From: Psychrobacter sp. M13
GTDB taxonomy: Bacteria > Pseudomonadota > Gammaproteobacteria > Pseudomonadales > Moraxellaceae
DNA length: 64,000 bases
Assembly: GCF_030718935.1 (NCBI RefSeq)
Contig: NZ_CP132194.1
Coordinates: 1,178,001-1,242,000, forward strand
Direction: 5' to 3'
Part shown: in pieces, positions 34,210 to 42,195 of the stretch
How positions within the stretch are numbered: position 1 is the first letter of the stretch
Layout: each line of letters opens with the position of its first letter
Notes under the pieces: model-generated
Database searches by the model: none
Seen by the model: only the letters and a program-made list of their open reading frames with translations
What the model was told of the DNA's origin: nothing
Program-made: the position numbers and the translations under genes

Positions 34210-34935
34210 ATGAATCTTGGAGCGCCTAGTTTACAAGCTTTAGCCAGCTTAAATTGGCTACAAATATTCCTTTTTGGTGTTTATCCCTATATTGCGTTGG
34301 CTATTGCTATCGTTGGTACTTGGGTGCGCTTTGATCTATCACAGTACTCTTGGAAATCCAGCTCTTCGCAGATGCTCAGAAAGAAAAACATGCGCTGGGC
34401 GAGCAACCTATTTCATGTCGGTATTATTATCGTGTTACTTGGGCATTTATTCGGGCTGTTAACGCCGCATATTTTATATGATCGCTTTATCAGTGCAGGT
34501 AATAAGCAAATATTAGCAGTAGTGGTTGGTGGTATTGCTGGCGTGTTCTGCTGGATTGGGCTAGTGATGCTGATGTGGCGACGTTTTACTGATGATCGCA
34601 TCTCTAACACTTCTAAGTTTTCCGACAAAATGATATTGGTAATATTGTTTGTGCAGTTAACGTTAGGACTAGGCACTATCTTTACCTCAGCTCAGCATTT
34701 AGATGGATTGACCATGCTCAACTATGCAGGGTGGGCACAGGACATTACACTCTTAAGACCAATACAAGCCGCAGCACGTATCGAGCAGGCCGATCTTATC
34801 TATCAGTTGCATATGGCATTAGGTATCACTTTGATTATGATTTTCCCATTCACCCGTTTGATTCATATTATCAGTGCGCCTGTCTGGTATCTCGGTCGTC
34901 GATATCAGATCGTTAGACAAAAAAGCTCTCAATAA
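34210..34935 (+). CDS. narI: Respiratory nitrate reductase gamma subunit NarI
   Basis: The 241-residue cytochrome b subunit oxidises quinol at the periplasmic side and anchors NarGH. Five hydrophobic helices are visible. Heme ligand histidines lie in RWASNLFHVGIIIVLLGH and near the end in YQLHMALGITLIMIFPFTRLIHI. AAGGAGAG precedes the ATG, and the gene follows narJ by 11 bp. No clear terminator follows; the next gene, hmp, has its own NsrR-type operator. Confidence 0.96.
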   Translation: MNLGAPSLQALASLNWLQIFLFGVYPYIALAIAIVGTWVRFDLSQYSWKSSSSQMLRKKNMRWASNLFHVGIIIVLLGHLFGLLTPHILYDRFISAGNKQILAVVVGGIAGVFCWIGLVMLMWRRFTDDRISNTSKFSDKMILVILFVQLTLGLGTIFTSAQHLDGLTMLNYAGWAQDITLLRPIQAAARIEQADLIYQLHMALGITLIMIFPFTRLIHIISAPVWYLGRRYQIVRQKSSQ

Positions 34936-34992
34936 AAAGTCTCAATAAATAGTCACAATAATGATGCAAGGGAATTTGAATAATGTTATTAT

Positions 34993-35015
34993 AAGATGTA
35001 TTTAAAATGAATGTT
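34993..35015. promoter_or_regulatory. NsrR-type palindrome upstream of hmp
   Basis: AAGATGTATTT-A-AAATGAATGTT is an 11-1-11 inverted repeat. The left arm matches the NsrR consensus almost exactly and the right arm at 8 of 11. It lies 94 bp before the hmp ATG. Confidence 0.7.
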
Positions 35016-35108
35016 TAACGATGGTTTGATAGCTAGCCTATAAACCATCGTTACATTTTTCAAGTGCATACTTTCAACACACCCTAGATCCTGAAAAAGA
35101 GAAATATT

Positions 35109-36311
35109 ATGGCTACTGCACAAACGCTAAAAATCGTCAAAGCAACCGTTCCTGTATTAGAAGAACACGGCAACGCTATTACCACTGTATTTTATCAAAA
35201 TATGTTCGCCAATCATCCTGAGCTACTCGATATCTTTAATGAAACCAATCAAAAGCTAGGCCGCCAACAAACGGCATTGGCAACGACGGTTCTGGCGGCC
35301 GCGAAACATCTTGAGCATTTGGAAGTTTTATTACCACAAGTGACCGAAATAGGTCATAAGCATCGTGCTTTGCAGATCTTGCCAGAGCATTATCCTATCG
35401 TCGGCGAGCATCTAATAGGCGCTATCAAACAAGTGCTAGGCGAGGCGGCTAACGATGACATTATAGAGGCTTGGACTGAAGCCTATGATGAGATCGCTAA
35501 TGTCTTTATTCAGTTTGAAAAAGGCTTGTATATTGATGCGATGTGGAAAGGCTTTGCGAGCTTTAAAGTCGTCGAAAAAGTAGCCGCTGCAACAGATATT
35601 GCCGCCTTTACTGTCGTTCCTGTAAATGATGATTCAGAAGATAAAAGCCAAAATATTGATTTGAGCAAACTTGCTTTAACCGCTGGGCAATACATCACGG
35701 TAAAAACAAACCCTCAAGACAGCGACCATTTAGCGCTACGTCATTACTCTTTAAACTCCACTATTACCGATAAAGGTATTCAGTTCGCTGTCAAAAGAGA
35801 CAATCGCAATGGTCATTATGGCTTAGTCTCTAACTATCTACACGACGAGCTGCAAGTGGGCGAGACGCTGTTATTATCAGCACCAGCGGGCGACTTTGCT
35901 CTTGATAAAGAACTTATCCATCAGAACGATATTCCATTAATATTTATCAGTGCGGGTGTTGGAATTACGCCTATTTTAGCGATGCTTGAGACCCAAGTTA
36001 CGGCGAACCCTCAGCGCCCTATCATTTGGGCTTATGCTTGTCAAAATAAAAAGCATCATGCTTTTGAGAGTCAAGTAAATCAACTTTTAGAGTCAGCGAC
36101 CACGGTAGAAAAAAATATCTTCTACTTTGATAGTGGACAGCTATTAGGTAACGACTTGCTGGCTACTTTGCCTAAACCTGCTGATATATACGTCTGCGGC
36201 TCTATGCCGTTTATGGAAAGTATGATTGGTGGCTTAACAGCGCTTGAGCACAGCACTGATCACGTCCATTACGAACCCTTTGGTCCTAAAATGAGCCTAC
36301 AAATCGCTTAA
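35109..36311 (+). CDS. hmp: Flavohemoprotein Hmp (nitric oxide dioxygenase)
   Basis: The 400-residue protein converts NO and O2 to nitrate using NADPH. The N-terminal globin domain (1-150) contains HGNAITTVFYQNMF and LPEHYPIVGEHLIGAI around the distal and proximal heme region. The FAD domain carries RHYSLNS and GLVSNYLHDEL, and the NAD domain has FISAGVGITPILAMLE and VCGSMPFM. The end HYEPFGPK is typical. The length matches the family. Its place after narGHJI and behind an NsrR-type site fits protection from NO made during nitrate/nitrite reduction. Confidence 0.95.
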   Translation: MATAQTLKIVKATVPVLEEHGNAITTVFYQNMFANHPELLDIFNETNQKLGRQQTALATTVLAAAKHLEHLEVLLPQVTEIGHKHRALQILPEHYPIVGEHLIGAIKQVLGEAANDDIIEAWTEAYDEIANVFIQFEKGLYIDAMWKGFASFKVVEKVAAATDIAAFTVVPVNDDSEDKSQNIDLSKLALTAGQYITVKTNPQDSDHLALRHYSLNSTITDKGIQFAVKRDNRNGHYGLVSNYLHDELQVGETLLLSAPAGDFALDKELIHQNDIPLIFISAGVGITPILAMLETQVTANPQRPIIWAYACQNKKHHAFESQVNQLLESATTVEKNIFYFDSGQLLGNDLLATLPKPADIYVCGSMPFMESMIGGLTALEHSTDHVHYEPFGPKMSLQIA

Positions 36312-36340
36312 GTTTTTGTATCAATAGTAATGATAATAAC

Positions 36341-36407
36341 AACAGAACGGCATTTAAGCAGCATTATAATTAACCATCATTATGCTTTTAGACGCTGTTC
36401 TGTTTTT
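36341..36407 (+). terminator. Terminator-like structure after hmp
   Basis: AACAGAACGGC (36341-36351) pairs with GCTGTTCTGTT (36394-36404) with one mismatch, followed by five T. The long loop may itself fold (GCAT ... ATGC). Confidence 0.6.
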
Positions 36408-36505
36408 AATATGACTTAATAAGATTTTTCAGTTTTTCAGTAAAATTAATAATTTTTTGAATTTTGATTACCTAATTTGATTATTTAAATAGCGGAGTAG
36501 AACCT

Positions 36506-37558
36506 ATGACAGTCAGTACTTATAACCCAGCCGACTACATTAATAACGACGTCACTCATGCCGCTAACGCCCCTACTGTCGCAAGCAAGCTGGCAACGCA
36601 TACTATCGACACAACACCTGCCAATAACAGTGATGACATTGTCCGTGTCATGCCCAGCTTAGCTGACCTACAAAAGCCACATTCTGATCAAGAGTTTATT
36701 GATAAGGCCATGCGCGAAGAGCGTAGCAATCACAGCAATAATAGCAATCTCATCGGCTCTAGCCGTGAAGAGCTACCAACGGTCAGTGTCAACGGTGTAA
36801 TGATTGATAAAACCGCTATCGCGCAAGAGCTACAGTATCACCCTGCTAAGGATAAAGATGACGCCCTGTTTTTAGCAGCCCAAGCTCTAGTCGTTCGTGA
36901 ACTGTTAAGAATCGCTGTATTAGAGGATAATAATCTTGGCGAGTCTGCATGGATAGAGGATGAAGAGCAGGCGATCTCAGCACTCATTGATAAAAATGTC
37001 CAAGCTGTGATGCCAGATATAGACACTTGCAAACGCTATTATCAGCAAAATACTGCTGACTTTAAGACCGATCCTATTATGTCAGTGCGCCATATCTTAT
37101 TAGCTTGTCTGCCTGAAGATGGTGAAGAGAGATTAGCCGTCAAAAAAACGGCTTATGAGATGATTGAGCAGATTAATAATAATGCCAATCCCAATGCAGA
37201 ATTTATTCAAATAGCACGTCAACACTCGGCTTGTCCCTCAAAAGAAGCGGACGGTGAGCTTGGCGTGGTTAGTAAAGGTCAAACGGTTTCAGAGTTTGAA
37301 AGCATATTATTTAGCTTAGAGACGGGCCTTGCGCCAAGTCCTATCGAGAGTCGATACGGCTTTCATATTGTCGAGGTGCTCGATAAGCAACCAGGGATGC
37401 AAATGACTTATGACCAAGTCGCAGCGGCAATCTCTAATAAATTAAGCCAGCAAGCCTTTCATCAGTCGCTTTGTGATTATTTATTTATGTTATCTAACGA
37501 AGCCGAGATAGAAGGTATTGAGATGACGCTTGAGCAAGAAAACATCTTTCGAGGATAG
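36506..37558 (+). CDS. PpiC-type (parvulin) peptidyl-prolyl isomerase of the nar cluster
   Basis: The 350-residue protein lacks an export signal, unlike SurA or PrsA. The N-terminal 120 residues are Asn/Ser/Asp-rich and of unknown fold, then a helical region (VNGVMIDKTAIAQELQYH) resembles the chaperone half of NifM/SurA-like proteins. The parvulin domain (about 190-300) shows MSVRHILLACLPEDGEE, QHSACPSKEADGELGVVSKG and ESRYGFHIVEVLDK. Similar cytoplasmic PpiC proteins accompany nar operons and are thought to aid folding of the reductase. It precedes moeA by 66 bp, so it is likely co-transcribed with the Mo-cofactor genes. Confidence 0.85.
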   Translation: MTVSTYNPADYINNDVTHAANAPTVASKLATHTIDTTPANNSDDIVRVMPSLADLQKPHSDQEFIDKAMREERSNHSNNSNLIGSSREELPTVSVNGVMIDKTAIAQELQYHPAKDKDDALFLAAQALVVRELLRIAVLEDNNLGESAWIEDEEQAISALIDKNVQAVMPDIDTCKRYYQQNTADFKTDPIMSVRHILLACLPEDGEERLAVKKTAYEMIEQINNNANPNAEFIQIARQHSACPSKEADGELGVVSKGQTVSEFESILFSLETGLAPSPIESRYGFHIVEVLDKQPGMQMTYDQVAAAISNKLSQQAFHQSLCDYLFMLSNEAEIEGIEMTLEQENIFRG

Positions 37559-37624
37559 TTAGCTATCGGCTTAAAATAATTTTATTTACTATAGTCTTTT
37601 ATTGAGAATAGGGGTACGGCGTTT

Positions 37625-38932
37625 ATGATCACGACAGATCAGTTGCTCCATGCGATAACCAAGCGTGTCGAGATTTACAATAAAATTGATGCTCCTATAA
37701 ATAAAAGAGCTACAGAGATGTGCTCGCTTTTGGAGAGTCGTAATAAGATCTTAGCGGATTATATTATGTCGCCGTTTGACGTTCCTAGACAGAATGTATC
37801 AGCAATGGATGGCTATGCTATAGCGAAAGGCAGTACGCTCTCAAAAGCCACTATGATTGAAATAGTTGGCGAATCACAAGCGGGAAGCCCCTTTGCAGGT
37901 TCGCTTAAAAAAGATCAGGGCATTCGTATTTTTACTGGTGCTGTCGTGCCAGACGGCTGTAATACAGTTATTATGCAAGAGAACACTAATTTTGAGTTTA
38001 TAAAAGATAGCATTGATAAAACCCAACCTTATGAGATTATATTAGCAAAAGCGGCAGACACGGATGCGCATATCCGTAAGCAAGGCGAGGAGATACAACA
38101 AAAGGAGTTGATGCTACCGCAAGGCAAGCGCTTGAATCCTGCTGATATCAGTTTGCTTGCTAATTTAGGCATTGATAAAGTAAAGGTATTTGAGCCGCTC
38201 ACCGTCGGCATATTAGCGACGGGTGATGAGCTGGTGACACTTGGCGATAAGTTAACAGACTCTGCGCAAATATATAACTCTAATACCCCGACCCTTAAAA
38301 GCATGCTGTCTGATCTGCCTATTATCATTCGTGATTATGGCATCATCCCTGATAATTTGGATAAAACCACTAAGATTGTCAGTAAAGCCATGCAAAAGTG
38401 TGACGTGCTGATATCTACCGCTGGTGTGTCAGTAGGCGATTATGATTTTTTGACTAGGGTCATTGAACAATTAGGTCAGATCAATCATTACAAAGTCGCG
38501 ATGAAACCCGGTAAGCCCTTTGTTTTTGGCGAACTACTAGGTGATAAGAATAAAAAAATGGCTAAGCCCGTGCTCTATTTTGGCTTACCGGGCAATCCAA
38601 TATCGACGGTAGTTGGCGCTCTACAATTCATAATCCCAGCATTATGGCAATTATCTGCTGTTTCTACACAAGATCAGCCTATGCCATTGACCGTAACGGC
38701 AACGCTGATCAATGACATTAAAAAGTCGGTAGGTCGTACGGACTTTCAGCGTGGTCTATTAACCCGAGATAAACAAGGCGGTTATCAAGTCGAAAGCTTC
38801 TTTAATCAACAGTCGCACCGAATCAAGCAGCTCAGCCGAGCCAACTGTCTTATTGTACTATCACAAGACACAGGTGATATAGCATCAGGCACTAAGGTAG
38901 AAGTACAACCCTTTCCTTGGTTGAATAGTTAA
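37625..38932 (+). CDS. moeA: Molybdopterin molybdenumtransferase MoeA
   Basis: The 435-residue enzyme inserts molybdate into adenylated molybdopterin. Conserved blocks: SPFDVPRQNVSAMDGYAIA near the N-terminus, GAVVPDGCNTVIMQEN, RKQGEEI, VGILATGDELVTLGD, CDVLISTAGVSVGDYDF, MKPGKPFVFGEL and FGLPGNPISTVVG. The domain order and length are as expected for MoeA. The ATG at 37625 has a GGGGTACGG stretch upstream. It lies between the PpiC gene and moaA, consistent with cofactor supply to NarG. Confidence 0.95.
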   Translation: MITTDQLLHAITKRVEIYNKIDAPINKRATEMCSLLESRNKILADYIMSPFDVPRQNVSAMDGYAIAKGSTLSKATMIEIVGESQAGSPFAGSLKKDQGIRIFTGAVVPDGCNTVIMQENTNFEFIKDSIDKTQPYEIILAKAADTDAHIRKQGEEIQQKELMLPQGKRLNPADISLLANLGIDKVKVFEPLTVGILATGDELVTLGDKLTDSAQIYNSNTPTLKSMLSDLPIIIRDYGIIPDNLDKTTKIVSKAMQKCDVLISTAGVSVGDYDFLTRVIEQLGQINHYKVAMKPGKPFVFGELLGDKNKKMAKPVLYFGLPGNPISTVVGALQFIIPALWQLSAVSTQDQPMPLTVTATLINDIKKSVGRTDFQRGLLTRDKQGGYQVESFFNQQSHRIKQLSRANCLIVLSQDTGDIASGTKVEVQPFPWLNS

Positions 38933-38963
38933 GCTATATAGTCAAAAGTAGTCTCTCCAAATC

Positions 38964-38979
38964 TACTACTAAAGGGGTA
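38964..38979. promoter_or_regulatory. NarL-type 7-2-7 site upstream of moaA
   Basis: TACTACT-AA-AGGGGTA has inverted heptamers with 2-bp spacing; the right one matches TACYYMT perfectly and the left at 6 of 7. It lies 136 bp before moaA and closely resembles the narG site. Confidence 0.6.
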
Positions 38980-39114
38980 GGTAGGAGAGCTCTTTTGGTT
39001 AATAGTTATCTTTACTAAACCTGTCATAATAAGTTTTAATACTAATATATTCACTCACAACCTGAGGCAACGCCTAAAAGTCAACCGTACACTCAATAGT
39101 AGTGGTAATCATCT

Positions 39115-40224
39115 ATGAACCCTCTTGCCCCCATTATAGGCGGTGCTCAGTTATACTCGCCTGCCGTCCCCGCTGTTTTTGATGATGATTCATCGAAACT
39201 TGCGGTCTTATCTACTCAATCGTCTACTCAATCCTTCATCAAACCCGCTGAACCTTTAACTGATAGCTTTTCACGGCAGCTCACTTATCTGCGCCTATCT
39301 ATTACTGATTTTTGTAATTTTCGCTGTGAGTATTGTTTGCCAAACGGCTATCAAGGTAAGCCGCCACAGAATGAGTTAAGTGTGACTGAGATTGCTACCT
39401 TAGTGAGCGGCTTTGCGCAAGTTGGGACTAAAAAGGTACGTATTACAGGTGGTGAGCCATCTATTCGTCGCGACGTTGTCGATATTATAAAAGTGATTAA
39501 AAATACTGAAGGTATAGAAACCGTCGCTATGACCAGTAATGGCTACAAGCTTGGTAAGCACTTAGCTGATTGGAATAGTGCGGGACTGAATCAAATCAAT
39601 ATCAGTATGGACAGCTTTGACGCTGGGACTTTTCATAAGATGACAGGCTTTGATATGCTGCCGCAGTTAATGACCGATATGGATAAGCTGTTAGACACCA
39701 CTGATATTGAGCTAAAAATAAACAGTATATTAATGGCAGAAACCGCCTTTGAAAATCTGATGAATGCTATTGAATACGTCAAAGACAGACCCGTGACTTA
39801 TCGCTTTATAGAATTTATGCAGACCAGTGATAATAGCGATCTATTCTTTGCGCAATATGCTCAGTCTGATCTTATCACTAACTATTTAATCAAGCACGGT
39901 TGGCATGCGCATGATCGCGGTAGTGCCGATGGCCCTGCTATTGAGTACAGCCATCCCGATTATATCGGACGCATTGGTATGATTGCGCCTTATGCTACCC
40001 ACTTTTGTGATAACTGTAACCGTCTGCGCGTCAGTAGTCAGGGCAAAGTCCATCTTTGCCTGTTTGATGACGGTAACTATGATATTCGTAGCTACTTACA
40101 GCAAAACGATATTGCGGGCTTAATCAATACTTTACATAGTTTTATGCCGATCAAGCCTGAGCATCATCACTTGCATGAGTCCAACAGCGGTATGATGAAT
40201 AATTTGTCAATGATTGGTGGCTAA
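39115..40224 (+). CDS. moaA: GTP 3',8-cyclase MoaA
   Basis: The 369-residue radical SAM enzyme starts molybdopterin synthesis by converting GTP to 3',8-cyclo-GTP. The N-terminal cluster motif is CNFRCEYC in LRLSITDFCNFRCEYCLP, followed by KKVRITGGEPSIRRDV. The C-terminal [4Fe-4S] motif is FCDNCNRLRVSSQGKVHLCL. The protein ends in the required Gly-Gly (SMIGG). An N-terminal extension of about 50 residues precedes the conserved core. A NarL-type site upstream suggests nitrate-dependent expression separate from moeA. Confidence 0.95.
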   Translation: MNPLAPIIGGAQLYSPAVPAVFDDDSSKLAVLSTQSSTQSFIKPAEPLTDSFSRQLTYLRLSITDFCNFRCEYCLPNGYQGKPPQNELSVTEIATLVSGFAQVGTKKVRITGGEPSIRRDVVDIIKVIKNTEGIETVAMTSNGYKLGKHLADWNSAGLNQINISMDSFDAGTFHKMTGFDMLPQLMTDMDKLLDTTDIELKINSILMAETAFENLMNAIEYVKDRPVTYRFIEFMQTSDNSDLFFAQYAQSDLITNYLIKHGWHAHDRGSADGPAIEYSHPDYIGRIGMIAPYATHFCDNCNRLRVSSQGKVHLCLFDDGNYDIRSYLQQNDIAGLINTLHSFMPIKPEHHHLHESNSGMMNNLSMIGG

Positions 40225-40298
40225 GTTCTTATTAGTAATTTTTTATAAAACAACAACTAGCAAAACACTGACTAAATAATAATCGTTAAGGAACCCTA

Positions 40299-40829
40299 AT
40301 GTCCAAACCTGCTGCCGAATTTATCCCACTTAATATCGCCATCTTAACGGTCTCTGACTCTCGTACTATTGACGAGGATAGCTCAGGGCAATATCTGGTC
40401 GACCAATTGACCGCTGCGGGGCATCATCTAGCTGATCGCCAGCTTATTACGGATGATATCTACAATATCCGCGCGGTTATTAGCAGTTGGATTGCCGATT
40501 CGAATATACATGCCGTTATTACCACTGGTGGCACAGGGTTTTATATTCGTGACAGTATGCCCGAAGCAGTTGGGGTGTTATTTGATAAGTCGATTGATGG
40601 TTTTGGTGAGATGTTCCGCTTAATATCAAAAGATGATATCGGCATGTCTACTGTCCAGTCGCGTGCGATTGCTGGCATGGCAAACGGCACGGGTATCTTT
40701 TGTCTACCAGGATCAACAGGTGCTTGTCGTACGGGTTGGGAAGGTATATTAAAAGAGCAGTTTGACAGTCGTACTCGCCCTTGCAACTTTGTAGCGCACT
40801 TTATGCGTGCCAATCCGAGCCCTCATTAA
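40299..40829 (+). CDS. moaB: Molybdenum cofactor biosynthesis protein MoaB
   Basis: The 176-residue protein belongs to the MoaB/MogA family, which adenylates molybdopterin before MoeA acts. Motifs: IAILTVSDSRTIDEDSSGQY, AVITTGGTGFYIRDSMPEAV, FGEMFRLISKDDIG and GIFCLPGSTGACRTGWEGIL. The last block differs from MogA and fits MoaB. AAGGAA precedes the ATG. It follows moaA by 74 bp, in the same direction. Confidence 0.94.
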   Translation: MSKPAAEFIPLNIAILTVSDSRTIDEDSSGQYLVDQLTAAGHHLADRQLITDDIYNIRAVISSWIADSNIHAVITTGGTGFYIRDSMPEAVGVLFDKSIDGFGEMFRLISKDDIGMSTVQSRAIAGMANGTGIFCLPGSTGACRTGWEGILKEQFDSRTRPCNFVAHFMRANPSPH

Positions 40830-40889
40830 TATTTTTAATAAGTGCTTTTTTTATTAGCTTTCATTCAAATAGCGAAAGGTGAGAATTTT

Positions 40890-41186
40890 ATGCTCATTAC
40901 TTATACGGATAATACTATCGCTGATAACACTATGACGATTGATGTTTTATATTTTGCAGATGTAACTGATAAAAAGGATTATAGCGAAGAGAGAGTAAAA
41001 ATTGAGCAAGCAGCTTCACTGACTGATTTATATAAGCAGCTAAGTCAAAATCATATTTTTAGTCATCCTCAATCGAAACTACGAGTGGCAATAAATGATG
41101 ACTTCGTCAACTGGAATGAGCTGATTTATGATGGTGATAATGTGGCATTTATTTTGCCAGTTATCTCGCCAGTAGCTTGTAGTTAA
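40890..41186 (+). CDS. moaD: MoaD-like ubiquitin-fold protein lacking the C-terminal Gly-Gly
   Basis: ATG 40890 follows AAAGGTGAG. The 98-residue product has a short extra N-terminus, then a MoaD/ThiS fold (MTIDVLYFADVTDKKDYSEE ... LTDLYKQLSQ ... LRVAINDDFVNWN ... YDGDNVAFILPV). In MoaD the chain must end in Gly-Gly, which is adenylated and thiocarboxylated as the sulfur donor for molybdopterin. Here the end is SPVACS, aligning with the usual PV.GG: Cys-Ser replaces Gly-Gly. Position after moaB and the fold support MoaD. Either this copy is non-functional and another exists elsewhere, or it has another role. moaE and moaC are not in the window. Confidence 0.75.
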   Translation: MLITYTDNTIADNTMTIDVLYFADVTDKKDYSEERVKIEQAASLTDLYKQLSQNHIFSHPQSKLRVAINDDFVNWNELIYDGDNVAFILPVISPVACS

Positions 41187-41283
41187 AGCCATAAGGATAA
41201 ATTATATTCAATCATTAAGTTGCTTAATTTTAAATATAACTAAAAAAGGAAATCATAAGTAGTTAAAAAAATTAGGAAGTATC

Positions 41284-41433
41284 ATGCGTATTATAAAAAA
41301 TCGTATCCGTCATACCTTAGCTTTTAAAATAATAGGTTTAATTGTTTTTACACCATTAACAAGCTGGGTATTCGGGTTTGAGATGTATTTGATAAGTGCA
41401 ATAGCCAAAGATAACTTCAACAAACTCTTTTAA
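41284..41433 (+). CDS. 49-residue PACE/chlorhexidine-efflux-like half protein
   Basis: A short ORF with AGGAAG ahead of the ATG encodes RIRHTLAFKIIGLIVFTPLT and SWVFGFEMYLISAIAKDNFN. This resembles the first two-helix repeat of PACE transporters (AceI type), which normally have two such repeats in about 140 residues. The second half is absent, and TAA follows directly. It may be a truncated remnant or a single-repeat homologue. It precedes the CopD-like gene by 25 bp. Confidence 0.45.
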   Translation: MRIIKNRIRHTLAFKIIGLIVFTPLTSWVFGFEMYLISAIAKDNFNKLF

Positions 41434-41458
41434 ATTTCAATTTTCAGGATTTAGCTTT

Positions 41459-41902
41459 ATGCTCAACTATATACTAATCGCTCACTTGTTAGGCGCTACA
41501 ATTTGGACAGGCGGCCATCTGATTTTATCACTAGTTGTGCTACCCAAAGCCTTATCAAAACATGATGTCAATGTACTGCTACAATTTGAAGAACAGTTTG
41601 AGAAAGTCGGTATTCCCGCCTTAGTTGTACAAATAAGCACGGGTCTATGGATGGCGTACAAACTGATGCCAGACATTGGAGGTTGGTTCACTTTTGATAA
41701 CGATATTAGTATTTTGATTGGTCTAAAATTACTACTGTTGTTAGCCACTATTGTTGTGGCCCTACACGCACGCTTTTACGTGATACCTAAACTATCTGCT
41801 GAAACGCTAAAAGCCTTTTCAGTAAATATTCTCTTAGTAACTCTGCTATCAGTGAGCTTCGTGGTCGTTGGTACACTTTTTCGGACAGGCTTAAGCGGAT
41901 AA
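41459..41902 (+). CDS. CopD-like four-helix membrane protein
   Basis: The 147-residue integral membrane protein has four helices. IAHLLGATIWTGGHLILSLVVLP at the start places His and Trp as in the CopD/DUF2269-type superfamily. VALHARFYVIPKL in the third loop and SVSFVVVGTLFRTG at the end are further conserved blocks. CopD proteins are linked to copper uptake and related ones to cytochrome assembly; the substrate cannot be told. It lies downstream of the moa genes and the PACE-like half ORF, not in the copper island at the other end of the window. Confidence 0.7.
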   Translation: MLNYILIAHLLGATIWTGGHLILSLVVLPKALSKHDVNVLLQFEEQFEKVGIPALVVQISTGLWMAYKLMPDIGGWFTFDNDISILIGLKLLLLLATIVVALHARFYVIPKLSAETLKAFSVNILLVTLLSVSFVVVGTLFRTGLSG

Positions 41903-42195
41903 GTACAATAAATGCTGGTTATAGTTGATTATTAAAGTAAGACACTAGGACATAAGATACCAAGCACCCGATTTATTTTAAATAATATGTGATAGGTGTT
42001 TATGTTATTGGTAATTATACGGTTAATACACTTGGCATTATAAAAAGATAAGTTTTAGTGATAAAATCTTCACTCGCTATTTTCTCAATAAAAAGTGCTT
42101 TTATAAGAGATAGGTAAGTTATTGAAATCATTCAATCGCCACTCAGATGGTGAATTTGCTATTGCCTGTCCAAAATTTATCGATAAGAAACTGTT
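41903..42195. other. Intergenic region before the bestrophin gene
   Basis: This AT-rich gap of about 290 bp contains no ORF with coding character, no clear terminator and no recognisable operator. Confidence 0.4.
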
